Source: Crotophaga sulcirostris
Taxonomy: Eukaryota; Chordata; Aves; Cuculiformes; Crotophagidae
Reading direction: 5' to 3'
Assembly (NCBI GenBank): GCA_013397455.1
Contig: VYZB01000335.1
Coordinates: 560,480-624,479, forward strand
DNA length: 64,000 nt
A program made the position numbers and the translations under genes. Position 1 is the first letter of the stretch. Each line of letters opens with the position of its first letter. Under the pieces are notes generated by a model that was not told the DNA's origin, made no database searches, and was given only the letters and a program-made list of their open reading frames with translations. Shown here piece after piece: positions 52,637 to 64,000 of the stretch.

Positions 52637-55600
52637 CTAGAGGAAGAAGAAAAGAAAAAAATCCAGTCACGTTGGAAACAGATACTCCACAAAAATAAAT
52701 AAGGGGGATATATTTTCCAGGCCTAAAGTCTTGTGTTTAAAATTGTTGCCCTGACAAAAACTGCACACTTAGATTTATTTGCTAAAATTTCTGATGATGA
52801 ACCAGGAAAGAGCTGAAAATCAGCTAGGATGTTCTGTATCGTAGCTGATAGGTTTTCTCAGTGTGGACAGCCTAAGAGAAATTCAGGTAAAGCCTTTTTG
52901 ACATGGTATATTGTATCCTCAGCTATTGCTAGGAGACACTGTAGGTACCCAAACAGTACATGGGCTTGCTTGTGGATTTCAGCACAACTTCTTTTAGCAC
53001 CAGTGAGAGCTATACTAGAATAAGAATTTGGAAATTTATCCTAGTTTAGCTATAGCTGCTGCGGTAAAACATGGAGCATCCTCACTGAGATTACCAGTGT
53101 GTCATCAACCCTCCTGCCCTCCTCTAGTACTCATAAAAACAGGTATGGCTGTAAAATGAGAGTGATGGGAATGTCACCTAAATAAGAAATGGTGTTGTAG
53201 GAGCTCTGCTCTCCTCCCCATACCTGTGTATATAACAAGCCCCGTGCTTGCTTGGTTTTGACAAGGTATTACCTGGTTCACACTGTTGTGATTTCACAGC
53301 AATGTCTGACTGCAAATTGCTATTTGGGTCCAGAATTGGATTTAAAAGGATTTTCCATGTGTTGTGATCTTGTTGCCTGTTCTTCCTTTCCCTTCAGCAC
53401 TGCTCAGCATCACAGGCAGTTCCAGGCAGACAGTGGGGACTGAACACACAGCTGTGCAGCCCCTCGCTGCTACTCGTGTTGTAGCTGCACTAAGCCCTGT
53501 TTGGAACTACAGCTGAGAAAATTATTTTTCATTTTGCTGTCTGAGCTGAAAGTGGTAGAAGATAATGTCTAAACAAGACCCATACATTCACTATTTTTAT
53601 AGTTTGATAAAATACAAATGTGAAATTTTTCTTATCCCCCAAAAACTGTGCAGCTGGAACCCAAAGCAAAGGGTTTATTTTCTTTTTAAAAATAATATTG
53701 AGGATAACTGGAAACACTGCAAAATGAAAATAAAAAATATGAGCACTTTTCAGAATTTTAAGGCTAAAACTATGAATTTAACATGAATTTGTTAATAATT
53801 TTGAACATTTCCAAAATTTGAGGGTTTGGTAAATACAATACTCAAACACTTTTTTTTTTGGAGCTCACTTAGAGTTCATCTGAGAGCTATGACGATGCCA
53901 TTTCTTGGTTTTTTTTAATACCTCTGAAATTTATTACTAGCTTTTGACAATATGATATTTCTAAAGCTGACAGTAAGTAACAGTCTTTTGAGATCTGGCA
54001 GTAATTTTCTGAAATTCTAGGAATGCTGAGAGGGGAGTCATGGTTTATGTTAAATGCCAAGTGTCCTGTCTTGCTTCCCATGGATCACACAGTATTACCC
54101 ACACCGTAACGTTTCAGGGTCCTTCAAAGCTTTTCTCTTCCAGCACTTTCTCTAGGAAAGTTTCGATTGGTATCAGTGGCAGATTTTCCTGAGAGAAAAC
54201 TGCAGAATCTCTAGGTTAAGTGTTTGGGAAATTATGTTTCTAAAACCAGTCCCTGGGATCTCAGGATTTAACATATTCTAAAACTGAGCAGCTGAGTTGA
54301 TCCCAGGCTGAGTAAATCCAGTCATTTAAATACCAAAAAATATAGTTCACACTGTAGATTTCACTTAGTCATAAAAATTGGGTCAAGCAACAACAGATAA
54401 TCATCAAATAAGTCACATTTGGGTCCAGAAGTACTTGTGCTGCATATATATGCTGCCTATAGTCAAAACTGTGACCTGCTATGGGATGCATTTGAAATAT
54501 AGGCATTAACATTTACTGTTTATTGAGGAATGAAGCTGAATCCAAGCCTGTAGTGTAAGGAAGAACAGAAGCTGACCCGAGCCTCTAACTACTGCTATCT
54601 TCTATTTTTACCATAATTGTCCATTTTCTGTTTTCAGCCTCCTGGAAAACCAATGATTGTGGAGAGTAAAATACTTCATCATCAACTTCTTCAGGTTTTC
54701 TGGGTAAACAATGTAAAAAAGTCCAGTTGGAAGCAGCAGATTTTGTGGTCTGTAGATGAAAAAGCATATAAAACCAAATAAATATGTAAAGACATTAACA
54801 AAATCTTTAACTAGTGGAAAGGTTAACAATTTTTATATTATCTCTCACTCCAGTTACTCAGAAGAATTCCACTGACTTCAAATGAATACCTCACTGGTGC
54901 ATAAGATGAGAATACCCCCATTTCAATCAGTAAGAGTTCAGTGCTGACTTTATGGAAGTCAAATATTTACTTCTATTTCTTTGCCTTTAGCAGGGGAGTG
55001 AAAACTCTAGTGGTCTAGTGGATCAACGAAGTGCAATCTTTATTTGAATGCCATATAGTAATACAATACTATTGATAATTGCAACACGAACATACTAAGC
55101 CATCATTTAAAAGGCTACTTTTTTTTTTCTTTTGATATTGTCACTCATAATATATTGATCTAGTATCAAGGAACAATGAATTAAAGCATTTTAGACCAAT
55201 TCAGAGACATACCCATCAACAGTATTTTGTGACTTTATGTTAAAATACAGTCAAATAAACCTGTAATTCTATAAGATAGGAAAATATCCTTTTTATCCTG
55301 GACAATTAATAGTTTATGACTTTACATTTTCTCTAACTCATTTTGTGCTGAGAAGCATTTACACTAGATAGTTTTGAAGACATTCATTTACATTCACAGA
55401 TACACACCAAATTGCCCTAGGTGCTGCCCAGGCATTTAAGAGTTAATCTGTGAGCTGCTCATTCTAAATAAAATATAAGGGATAATTTCTGGTAGCAAAG
55501 AGTAAACGCAAAGTTAGAAATGGTTTTTAAGTCATAAAGTAAAGATTTAGCTCTCCTACCCATGTTCTAGAGTTAGATCTCATTGGGAAGCTATGAAGGA

Positions 55601-56884
55601 GGCCAAGCCATGTGAAGTGTATAACTCAAACTTTGTTATCTTGAGAGTTTTTCAAGCTGGAGGGAGGTTTGCATGTGGTTATTCCATGGCCCTACTCAAA
55701 AAAATACCAAACTCATGCTTTGCTGATGTTGATTCTTGTAAATGCAAATTGCAAAAGCATCAACAAAAAAATAAATCTCAATTTTTACCTGCATTGTAAT
55801 CTGGTAACCTTGAAATGCCTTTAGTCTTTCTTTCTTTTCCTCTTCTTGTCCCATACTTATCCATGTATCTGTAACTAAGACATTGGCCCCGTCTGCAGCT
55901 TCCAAAGGATCCATTGTGAGAAGTAGCTTGGTACCATACTAATGTGAATAAAATAAGGAAGATCAGGAAGAAAAGGAACTTCAACTTCATTTATAAATAA
56001 AATGAACTCTTATCAAACTACTCTACTAGGTTATTTCTTAGGGTCCTACCTCTTTGGAGTACTGTTCAGCTATTTTAGTTATTCCGAGGTCTGGTTCAAA
56101 GCCCTGCCAAAAGAGATGATAGGTAACGTATCATGGAGCATACAGAAGATCTTTACTGACTGTTAACACTGGTTAGGAAAATACTGATTGAAGCATTTCA
56201 GAACTGTAAACTTGAGGAAATTTTGTTAATTTGCTATTTTGGAGATAAACTTTGGTGGCAAGTGTTCCAATAAGTAAGAAGAACGTATCTCAACAGTTAT
56301 AGAATGAAATGACTATACGTCATTTATTTTTTCATCCTGAACTAATACTTTGTTTTATATTTTATATTGCTTTGCAATTCAGTGTTATAAAAAGCTGTTT
56401 TTTTTTTCTGAACCAACCAAGGTGCAACATCTCTACCAATCTGAAACAATTTCCATTTTTTTTGCAGGGGAAAAGGACATTGGATGACTTCATAACACTT
56501 TCTCAGAAGGAATTATCATCCTCTGTGATTTATACTGCCATCGTGAATTCCCCTCAGCCCTCCTGAAGTTGGAACTTGGTAGAATTACTCCTGCTTTGCA
56601 CTGAAATAACTCAATCAGGATTTTGAGTCTTGGTTCTGAAAGCTGGCATTCAAGATACACGCTGAGACCCCACTAGGTGAGGCCCTTGGTAAATATCCAG
56701 GTGGTTGAGACAAGAATGGGCAAAGTTTGCCTCCCATACTCCATGCACATGGCTTTCTTACCTTGGGAGTTGCGATACACAGGTGCATTCCCAGCTTTGC
56801 AGCACTCGTCATGATGGAGTGGAGGACGTTGTTTCCGTCCCCGATCCAGGCAATGGTGAGCCCATTCAGCCCACCATAGTGCTC
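52577..56884 (-). CDS. OTC: OTC, ornithine transcarbamylase, 3' half (exons 6-10), spliced
   Basis: Mitochondrial matrix enzyme that joins carbamoyl phosphate and L-ornithine to make citrulline; active as a homotrimer. Five coding blocks on the minus strand join in frame: 56884-56762, 56103-56050, 55938-55789, 54749-54612 and 52636-52577. Their lengths (123, 54, 150, 138, 60 nt) equal human OTC exons 6-10, and each intron is GT-AG. Together they encode human residues 181-354: the end of the carbamoyl-phosphate domain and most of the ornithine domain. Visible key residues are Asn199, Asp263, the Ser-Met-Gly loop (267-269), Cys303 in HCLP, and Arg330. There is no frameshift or premature stop. 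Introns measure 658, 111, 1039 and 1975 bp. The leader peptide and residues 1-180 (exons 1-5) lie beyond position 64000. Identification rests on family knowledge recalled from human OTC. Confidence 0.97.
52637..54611 (-). other. OTC: OTC intron 9
   Basis: AT-rich intron of 1975 bp bounded by a GT donor (gtaaaaatag) and an AG acceptor with a long pyrimidine tract. I see no repeat family, exon or RNA gene in it. Short open frames on both strands look like chance. Confidence 0.85.
54612..54749 (-). CDS. OTC: OTC exon 9
   Basis: Encodes 46 residues (human 290-335) from Thr-Thr-Lys-Ser to Trp-Thr-Ile-Met. It holds the HCLP motif with catalytic Cys303, the [10 protein letters not shown] segment, and Arg330 in ENRKW, which contacts carbamoyl phosphate. 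The acceptor is tctacag before ACC; the donor is ATG followed by gtaaaa, so the exon ends on a complete codon, as in human. A longer apparent open frame simply runs into intron at both ends. Confidence 0.97.
54750..55788 (-). other. OTC: OTC intron 8
   Basis: Intron of 1039 bp. Around 54850-54905 the sequence (ttactcagaagaattccactg and onward) resembles an ancient, widely dispersed sauropsid repeat with a self-complementary core built on actgacttcaa. I cannot name its family. The rest shows nothing beyond AT-rich unique sequence. Confidence 0.7.
55789..55938 (-). CDS. OTC: OTC exon 8
   Basis: Encodes 50 residues (human 240-289), starting Tyr-Gly-Thr-Lys and ending Ile-Thr-Met-Gln. It carries [14 protein letters not shown], which includes Asp263 and the SMG loop (267-269) that closes over bound ornithine. 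The acceptor is cattag before TAT; the donor is CAG followed by gtaaaa. The length of 150 nt matches human exon 8. Substitutions versus human, such as Met for Asn at 248 and Asp for His at 255, sit outside the catalytic loop. Confidence 0.97.
56050..56103 (-). CDS. OTC: OTC exon 7
   Basis: A 54-nt, phase 0 exon encoding [18 protein letters not shown], aligned with human residues 222-239. It lies in the ornithine domain, where the family has a variable surface helix. The acceptor is ggcag before GGC; the donor is GAG followed by gtagga. It is too short for a simple ORF search and was found by looking for the human exon between exons 6 and 8. Intron 7 is only 111 bp here; the human one is also the shortest of the gene. 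Confidence 0.95.
56762..56884 (-). CDS. OTC: OTC exon 6
   Basis: Encodes 41 residues (human 181-221), starting Glu-His-Tyr-Gly-Gly and ending Ala-Thr-Pro-Lys. It contains WIGDGNN, whose second Asn (human Asn199) contacts ornithine, and the helix [14 protein letters not shown]. The acceptor on the minus strand reads ttggcag before GAG, and the donor is AAG followed by gtaag. The length of 123 nt and phase 0 at both ends match human exon 6. Differences from human include Gly-Gly for Ser-Ser at 184-185 and Cys-Ile for Gln-Ala near 216-217. None falls on a known catalytic residue. Confidence 0.97.
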
Positions 56885-59800
56885 CTGCCAAATGAATCAG
56901 AGAGCCCTGGGATTATATTCCAGACGAGATGAGCAAGTTGATGTCCTGGGCAGGAGGGACTGATCAGACAGGTCTGCTGCAAGGAAGGCTGGCTACTTTC
57001 AAATGCTGGCTACCTGGAACCATGCCTTTAATTGAACTTTCTGCAGCTACAAGGTGGTCTGGGAGGGACCCCCTCCCTATGTCTTTCATGAAGACCTAAG
57101 TGCTGCAGCTTTTTCCAGTGAAGGACACATTGACATGAATCCCATATAATGAGGCCCAGGCTGAGAGACACAGCACCAGACACACAGCAACTTTAGCACC
57201 AAAGTCATAGACTGCTGCTCAAAATATCAGTGAATGGCAGAAACACTTAATTTAGATGTAGTCCTAATGTCTAGCATAGAACTCCTTCCAGCTTTCTTCC
57301 AAACTCTGAAAACATCCCTATTCAGGTTTGGTCTGACTTGGCTGTCTCTACACAAAGTTCCTTGTGGCCATGGCAGTGGCCATGCCCTTCAGGTGCATTG
57401 TAACCATCACAGCTGTACAAGACAGCAAAGAGCAATGCTTTGAAAGCAGCTGTGCCACTCATGGCCTGCAGGGTTTGTCCTCTGTTCTACAGCTGAAGAG
57501 TGCAGTGATTCTTTTGAAGTCCGGATTACCCGAACTTGAAACAGCATTACAGCATTAATTGTAGCTTTTCCCGATGACGCTTACAGCCTGGACATGTGCT
57601 GGCCCTCAGCCCCCAGCCCCCAACAGATAAGGCCTAAGGAGGAACAAGAGTAACAGGGGTTCCATATTTCCAGAACAGGACAATTTGAGGCCCTTTAGCA
57701 AGCCTTGTTTTAAATATGCATGTTTGTAGGTACTTACGTAGATTCCAAAAAGTTTATGAAGACATAAGAAAATACTTCTATAAACCTGCTCTGTACAACT
57801 CCACCTCATGACTGAAAAGACTAAAGAAACGATGGAGAGCCTTTTATTCTTCGGTCAAAACTGGGCCATGCTACAATTGCATTGTAGTAGCTGGAAGCCA
57901 GACAATGTTTCAACACTTTGTGTGACATGATTCAATGCTTGTCAGAGAGGATAATTACCCACATTGCAGAGCTCTACTAACTGGTAACCCTGTAGGCAGT
58001 TGCAGCAGAGATGCCAAAAGACTGAACAGGAAAAGGTTTGAGATTACCCCCTCCTGTCCTGGCAGTAGCTTCTCCTAAACAAATAGTTGTTCCAGGATAA
58101 AGTTATTGGCTTTTCTGCCAGTGACTACAATTTTCAGTCAAAAAATAGTAGCACTTGAAATACTAAATGACATTAAAATACTGTTGAAATTTAAACCTAA
58201 TAGAGCCCAAAGCTGCCTACAGTTTAAGGGCTAAAACTACGGTCTTGTAAAGCTATCACTTTTTCAGTTGACATTTTTAGCAGCAGGCTTATTGGCAGAG
58301 GTTTGATGCAAGGGCGTTTACAGGAGAGCAAATCAGGACTTTGTGGACATGGAATTTATTTCATTATAACAGCTCTGCAGGTCTGTAAGCATTATTCAAA
58401 GTCCTTCCACATCTCCTAGCAATGGTGCTCCTAGGAGAAGTCCAAACTAAAGCATTTATTAAGGAGTTGTTTCCAGCTAGGGCTTGGTGATAGCTGAAAC
58501 AGGAACCCCCAGCCAGGAGCAAATGAGACAGCCCTGAGTTCTTTTGATCTTACTGTGTAAAAATAGACATCGTAGCCTGTAATGCTCAAAGCAATGACTA
58601 GTGAGTCACAAATACACTGCTATATTAAATACCTTCCACCTTATTACCAGCTGCTACTCTGCATTAAAAGAAGCACGGTGCATACTAAATACTTTTCTCT
58701 GTTTTCCCAAGCTACTGGCTGTTACGGATAAAATATGAAGTACCAGAGACATCTGTATAACAACCCTCAACAATGCAAATTGCAAAGCCACATCTGCAGT
58801 GACTACTGCATAGAGTGGACGTAGCTGAGTTAATCTAACTGAAGATGTTTAGCTGATGGAAAAAGCTGTAGACGAGGTAGAATCAAGCTGTGTGTGTGCT
58901 AGTGGAGCCTATTTTATATAAGCTTTATGGTGACACTGCTCCTGTAACCCAGACCTCTTCATCTAAGGCCAGTTCACTGACTGTGACTGTACTGCTTATA
59001 GGCATACATCCTCAGCTTCCAAGAGAGATGAGATGATTGTATTGGTCAGAACAAGAAAGCTTTGAGGCAATACAAAAGCTACTGTATATGAAACATACTT
59101 TCCCGCCCCATTTTATAGTATATACTCATACAATTGCACAGAGAAAATCCTACTAAAAGTGTTTTGCCATGATTGTTAAACCAGAACCTTTATAATACAT
59201 ACTGATCACTTGAGCATCTGAAGATATTCTTCCCCTTACATCCCTCCCCAATTTTTCTGAACTCTGTTATACAAGGTCCAACACAAAAAAAAGACCCGAA
59301 GACTGTGCCTTTAAGTCTTTTTATTTAACAAATTAAGAAAAAGAACCATGATCACCTTCAAAAGAGTTCCCTTCAGAGATGATGTACAGCTGCATATGAT
59401 GCTGCCAACATTTAAAGAAAATCCGCAGATTATTTTCTGGAAGGCTGTTGAGAAACGCTGTAATTTTTGCTTTCACATCTTCTACTAACAAAAAAAATGA
59501 TCCCATTGAGCACCAATTCAAAACCATATACATGAGACATGCGCTCTTCCCCATAAGCCTCAGTCAATCATTGAAAAGTTTCCATCATAGATTCAGTTTC
59601 ACAATAAACTTGATGTTAACTCTCTGTTCACCTTTACACACTGACATTTTCTGACCAAGGGTAAGTAAAGCTCAATATTTGAACATGCGTCCACTTGTAC
59701 TGAGAGAAGCAATCAAGTTGAGCCTTGTCTCACTGTGACAGGTTAAAACATGTTCTATAACCATCTCTTTATCTCTCCTGCCACACTTTTGGTTCCCAAG

Positions 59801-60609
59801 CTATAGAGTTAGTCTTGGGTTTTTTTTATGTCGGACCTTGTATTGATGTAGGTTTTTTATCTGCTTGGGTGTTCTGCAGTTTGTGTTTGAAATTCAACTT
59901 TGAAATATTTATACTCGTAGTAAAGCCGTATGAAAAATACATATTTAGAAAGTCTAGCACCCTCCTTGCTTATGAATGCCTCTTTGGCAAACTAGTAATT
60001 GTGGCTCTAGTGCCACAGAACATGGCTTTGCTATTCTCATGAAAATTTCCTGCTAAATAATTAATGTCAATTTCACAGTCAACTTTCTCATCCTCTTGTG
60101 GCTTTTACAACATTTCATTCTGTTCTTATCCAGGGTTGCAGTGTATCACTAAATCAAATCCTGGGAAAAAGCGAGTATGCTCCGTGATTTAGCACTGTTG
60201 TAGGTTTAGAGGAGACTAATTTAACTAATTAGGGACATTTGTGTCTGCCTCTGCTAGGCTGAAACTCTGACACCATTATAGATTACCTCTGAAATGTTTG
60301 ACCACAAGAGTCATAACAGTCTTCAATTAAAACAAGCTTTTGAAAAATGAATCAATTATTGGTCAAAATTTAGAACGGAAAGCAGGGGACTAGTCAAAGC
60401 TTTAGCCCTTTGGGAGATAGTGCAATCCAGTAAATGAAAAACTGGGCAAATTTGTATCTACCAGCTCTCAAGCTGAGCTGAAGGCAGATGCTGGGTCAGT
60501 TATCTTTCTTACTCCCACATTGGGTTTTGTCATCATTACTGAAACAGTATATTCTAGAGGATCAGTCCAGATCTTAGCTGGGTTTTCTAATTGCTAGAAT
60601 AATGATGAT

Positions 60610-60639
60610 GATGGTGTTGAATTTGATGGTGTTGAATTT
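60610..60639. repeat. 15-bp tandem duplication
   Basis: Two perfect copies of gatggtgttgaattt inside OTC intron 5. Confidence 0.95.
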
Positions 60640-62724
60640 GAAAACTATAATAACCTGAGCTCTCTGGGTCGCACATTAGGAAGAAGTTGAGTATATATAG
60701 CAGCCTTCTTCAAGCTGGGCAACTCCGTAATTTGTTACACTATTTAAAAAGAAATCACTGATATATTTCTTATGCCAACCGTTTCTTTCTGAAAAAGAGA
60801 TTTCCCTTCAGACCACTGGCATAAAAAACTAGTGGCGTACACATCCACTCTAATTACCAGTCTGGCCATCCTGCAGTACGCTACAAGCTAGCTGATTTGG
60901 CCAGTGACATTAATATCAATTGAATCAATGTCAATACACAGCTCGTCCCTGGAATACAAATTTTGTGATTCTGCCCTCCAGCGAAGCTTTGCAGAGTAGA
61001 AATTATGAGCCACAGCTTCTGCCCAGAAGACTGAGAGGCACTGGGTGGACTCAGCAAAGGGCTGTTACATGCCTTCAGTACAGACAGAGAAGTAAAGTGG
61101 CTCTGAGTGAGTGCAGTACCAGCACACAAACTCATAGTCATTAAAGGTCAAATCACAAACCCTCAAAATGAGGTTGCATGATGTTTACAACCATTTCTAT
61201 TGGGTTATAACACAAGAGAAAACTCAGCTTAGCCCAAATTTTAAGAAAGAGGGTAGCACATATTCTAAGAAAAATAGCCCTCTTGGCATAATAGAGGGCA
61301 TTAATCCTGACCACAGTACCAAAGTGCAGAGCCTTGATGTCAAACAAGTGAGGGGTTCCAGGTTGCTCAGGAAGAAGGCACTGGGCAAGAGGATGTTGAA
61401 CCTGAAGAATCTCACCCCAGTATTCATGACAGGAGAACACTTTGTGATCTGACAAAACCACCTTGAATTACAGAACAGGAACTGACAGTCCTGAAAATAA
61501 ACCAGCCATGTTGTTTGGGGAATGCAACAGACTATACTAAAATAACCACACAAAAATGCACCTGTGAAAAGGGAATCAGAAGCCACGAGCAAGAAGACAT
61601 TCTGATAAAACCCAGGAAATTAGGCAGTTTCAGACTGAAGAGAAAGTGCTCAAAGAGGATTCAAAAAGGCACATCGAAAAATTAATAGGATTTAGAAAAT
61701 GGAATAATAAAAATGCACTAAGCATGAAGAGGGCCAGAGTGCATGTAGTGCTCCACTGGCAAATGAAATAGTAGGAAAAAGAAGAGGGGGAAAAAAAAGT
61801 ACATTTTGGTTATGTACAAACAGCAGGCAGGATCAGATCCAGGCAGGAAAATATTTACAGAGATAAGGAAGAGACTTTTTTAAAGAGAAATAAGCTGCAC
61901 AAAATCTTTAGTTACATTTAAATACAATGCTAGCAGTCTGTACCACTATGGTAGTTCGCATGTATGTATAAATCAAATAAATTGACTTTGCATTGCAGAA
62001 AAGCAGTCCAAATGTTATATATAAACTTTCAACTCATTTAAAGAATCAGTGGTACTATTCAGCATTCCTATATTAGTCTTCTCACAGGCAGTACTCGGGT
62101 AACATATTTTTACCCTGCTGAAAATCCCCTAAGTTTGATTGTGGCAAGTAACAAGTAGGTCCTGTGGCTCACACTTCCTCAAGCATTAATCCGACTTCTG
62201 TGACCTGGTAAAGTTCATTATATGATTAAAATGCTGTTTTATTACATGCTGCTGGCTGTAAGAGCAGCATTCTCCACCTCAGCGCACAGTGTAGAGTGGA
62301 AAAAAGACAGCCAAGGGGCAGGTCAGAAAAGCAGAGAGCAGGCAGTGCCAACACTCACAGCGCACTGCTGAGAGCTCCCCCCTGCCTGCCCCTCCCTCCT
62401 GGGTTAGGAAAGCAAGACTAGAAAGCGAGTCAGAAACCAGTTGTACAGCATGCCCTTGGCAAAGTGGAGTGGCCACCCAACTGCCCTCAAAAGACCTCCT
62501 GACAAACTCTGGGTTACGGTACATGCTGGGAAGGCTCGGGGAGAGATAGGCACAGGTTGGAAGAAAGAGTGCTCTGCTTATAAAGCTTACTGGGAAAGTG
62601 CTGCAAATTTTGGAAAGATCCCATGCATGTCCAAAAGCTGAACCATTCCTTGAGATCTCTGTAAGGGTTCACTTTGTCATGATGCCTCTCCACACCAGAT
62701 GTTCCTTTTGTTTGAGTGCCAACT

Positions 62725-62812
62725 GTTACGGTCCTGTTTCCTCATCATGTAAAATGGGCAGGGACACTCTTTCTGAAGTAATCCTTCGCAGTGCCTGACG
62801 CAATAAGGACAC
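62725..62812 (+). repeat. MIR-like ancient SINE fragment in OTC intron 5
   Basis: Contains ctgtttcctcatcatgtaaa followed by atgggcagg and later cttcgcagtgcctgacgcaa. These match successive parts of the MIR 3' half with substitutions. Confidence 0.5.
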
Positions 62813-64000
62813 CCACTTGCTGTTACTGCTGCCCTAGGTATTCAAACCAAGGAAAAGTCCAGCCTGTGGTCTTGTGTTCACCTGGAACTCCTACCATGGC
62901 TGCCCTATACAAGGACACGTGGAGGTGGAGCAAAGGATTATTAACAGGGTACGTACTCCTTCTGCTGATCTCCATAGGTTTCCTCCTAAGATTAGTAGAG
63001 AAAGAGATGCATCTCTAGAGGGTGATTGAGATGCTCAGCAGTCTCTCTTCATTGACTGGAGATGGAATACAGGACACTGTGAACTTTGGTGCTATAGTCA
63101 GTGACCTGAATAAAACCAGGGTCAGAGGCAGAGATGTCAATAGTCATGTAGACTACGAGTCACAGATTATTCCTGAAGCCTGTTATTCACAAGTGATAAA
63201 ACTAAGGTGTTTGCAAGACAGAACTCCCCCATAAGAAACAACTCCAAGATTCACCTGGTTTACAATTGCACACAGCGTTTAAATGAAACATTTAAAGTCT
63301 GATGACATTCTCATTACAGCTTACTGTCTTATGTAATCGGAGTTCATTGAGGTTGGCTTAATGTGATCTCTCAAATATATCTTATCCTGAAGTATGTGGA
63401 GAATTTTGATTTCAAGTTCACCAATTTTTGCAGGTCTCTTCAAGTATTGAAATTTTTACAAAACATAATAATCAAAGTAAGGAAAAAGTAGTTTTCACTA
63501 AACATGAGTTTCAGTATTTAAAAATTAAGGCATGAATAATTCAATATTACTCTCACTAGTCCTTTCCACATGCTGAATGTCCCATTGCAAAGTCTTTAAC
63601 AGCTGAGAAACACAGCTGAGTGAATCAAGAAAATATTCTGCCCTCCTTTTTTTCAAGCAGCATGACTTTTATTCACACAGAAAGTAAACAAGGTCAGAGG
63701 AGTTCATCATAGTTGTCAACCAGCACTGCAGTGTAATAAGCTTTTTTATAAGCCAGTTCCTCAACTGATTGTAAAATAGTGTAGTCCTTCTGTTAACAGA
63801 TAAACATCTGGTATCTTATGTGTAAAACACTATCCTGCTGTCAAATCAACTATTTCATTAGATTAAACTACAAAATGTGATCTTTTTAAACTATTCTTTG
63901 GTGTGACCAAAGTTTAAATAGGTTTAAGTGTCTGAAAACTAGACATTTGCACTGATAGCATTGGCTATCTTTTCAAAACAAAATTGTTTAAGCAGTTTCC

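Larger units (their letters stand above)
56885..64000 (-). other. OTC: OTC intron 5, partial (3' part)
   Basis: At least 7.1 kb upstream of exon 6 in transcript order. I searched the minus strand for the exon 5 signature (LYHPIQILADYL region) and did not find it, so intron 5 continues past the end of the window. It holds a 15-bp tandem duplication at 60610-60639 and a MIR-like fragment at about 62725-62812. I found no CR1 copy and no other gene. Confidence 0.75.

Noticed and set aside
54585..54829. Minus-strand open frames larger than OTC exon 9
   Set aside because: They extend through the splice sites into introns 8 and 9; only 54612-54749 is exon.

Overview
The window is nuclear DNA from a sauropsid, most likely a bird. 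The evidence is spliced vertebrate coding sequence with GT-AG introns, many 5'-truncated CR1 LINE copies ending in short octamer repeats, compact introns and no mammalian Alu or L1. Crocodilian or turtle origin is less likely but cannot be excluded by eye. No prokaryotic operon, CRISPR array or rRNA was seen, and I did not recognise a tRNA.

The only gene I can name is the 3' half of OTC (ornithine transcarbamylase, a mitochondrial matrix enzyme) on the minus strand. Five coding exons match human exons 6-10 exactly in length and phase: 56762-56884, 56050-56103, 55789-55938, 54612-54749 and 52577-52636 (stop codon). Two AATAAA signals follow the stop codon at 52470-52475 and 52411-52416. Intron 5 runs past position 64000, so exons 1-5 lie outside. 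All active-site residues in these exons are present.

Positions 1 to about 52400 are mainly intergenic sequence downstream of OTC. In human the next gene on that side is TSPAN7, but I found none of its exons here. The interval holds one large CR1 (20622-22124) and several smaller ones (1454-1524, 2430-3092 with a nested copy, 27153-27738, 42349-42496, 43113-43357, 45210-45443, 46982-47899). It also holds MIR-like ancient SINE remnants, simple repeats, and a roughly 75 bp sequence present twice (41683-41755 and 43911-43982).

The left end has a CpG-rich, G-run-rich block (about 930-1330), an alternating TG/CA-rich repeat (1340-1733) and an assembly gap (1734-2341). The next sequence is GC-rich as well, so a promoter may be hidden in the gap.

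The most interesting unexplained signal is a spliceable, protein-like open segment on the minus strand at 30069-30223. It has good splice sites on both sides and a phase-compatible possible terminal exon at 28787-28927. I do not recognise the protein. It may be an undescribed gene between OTC and TSPAN7, or a chance open frame.
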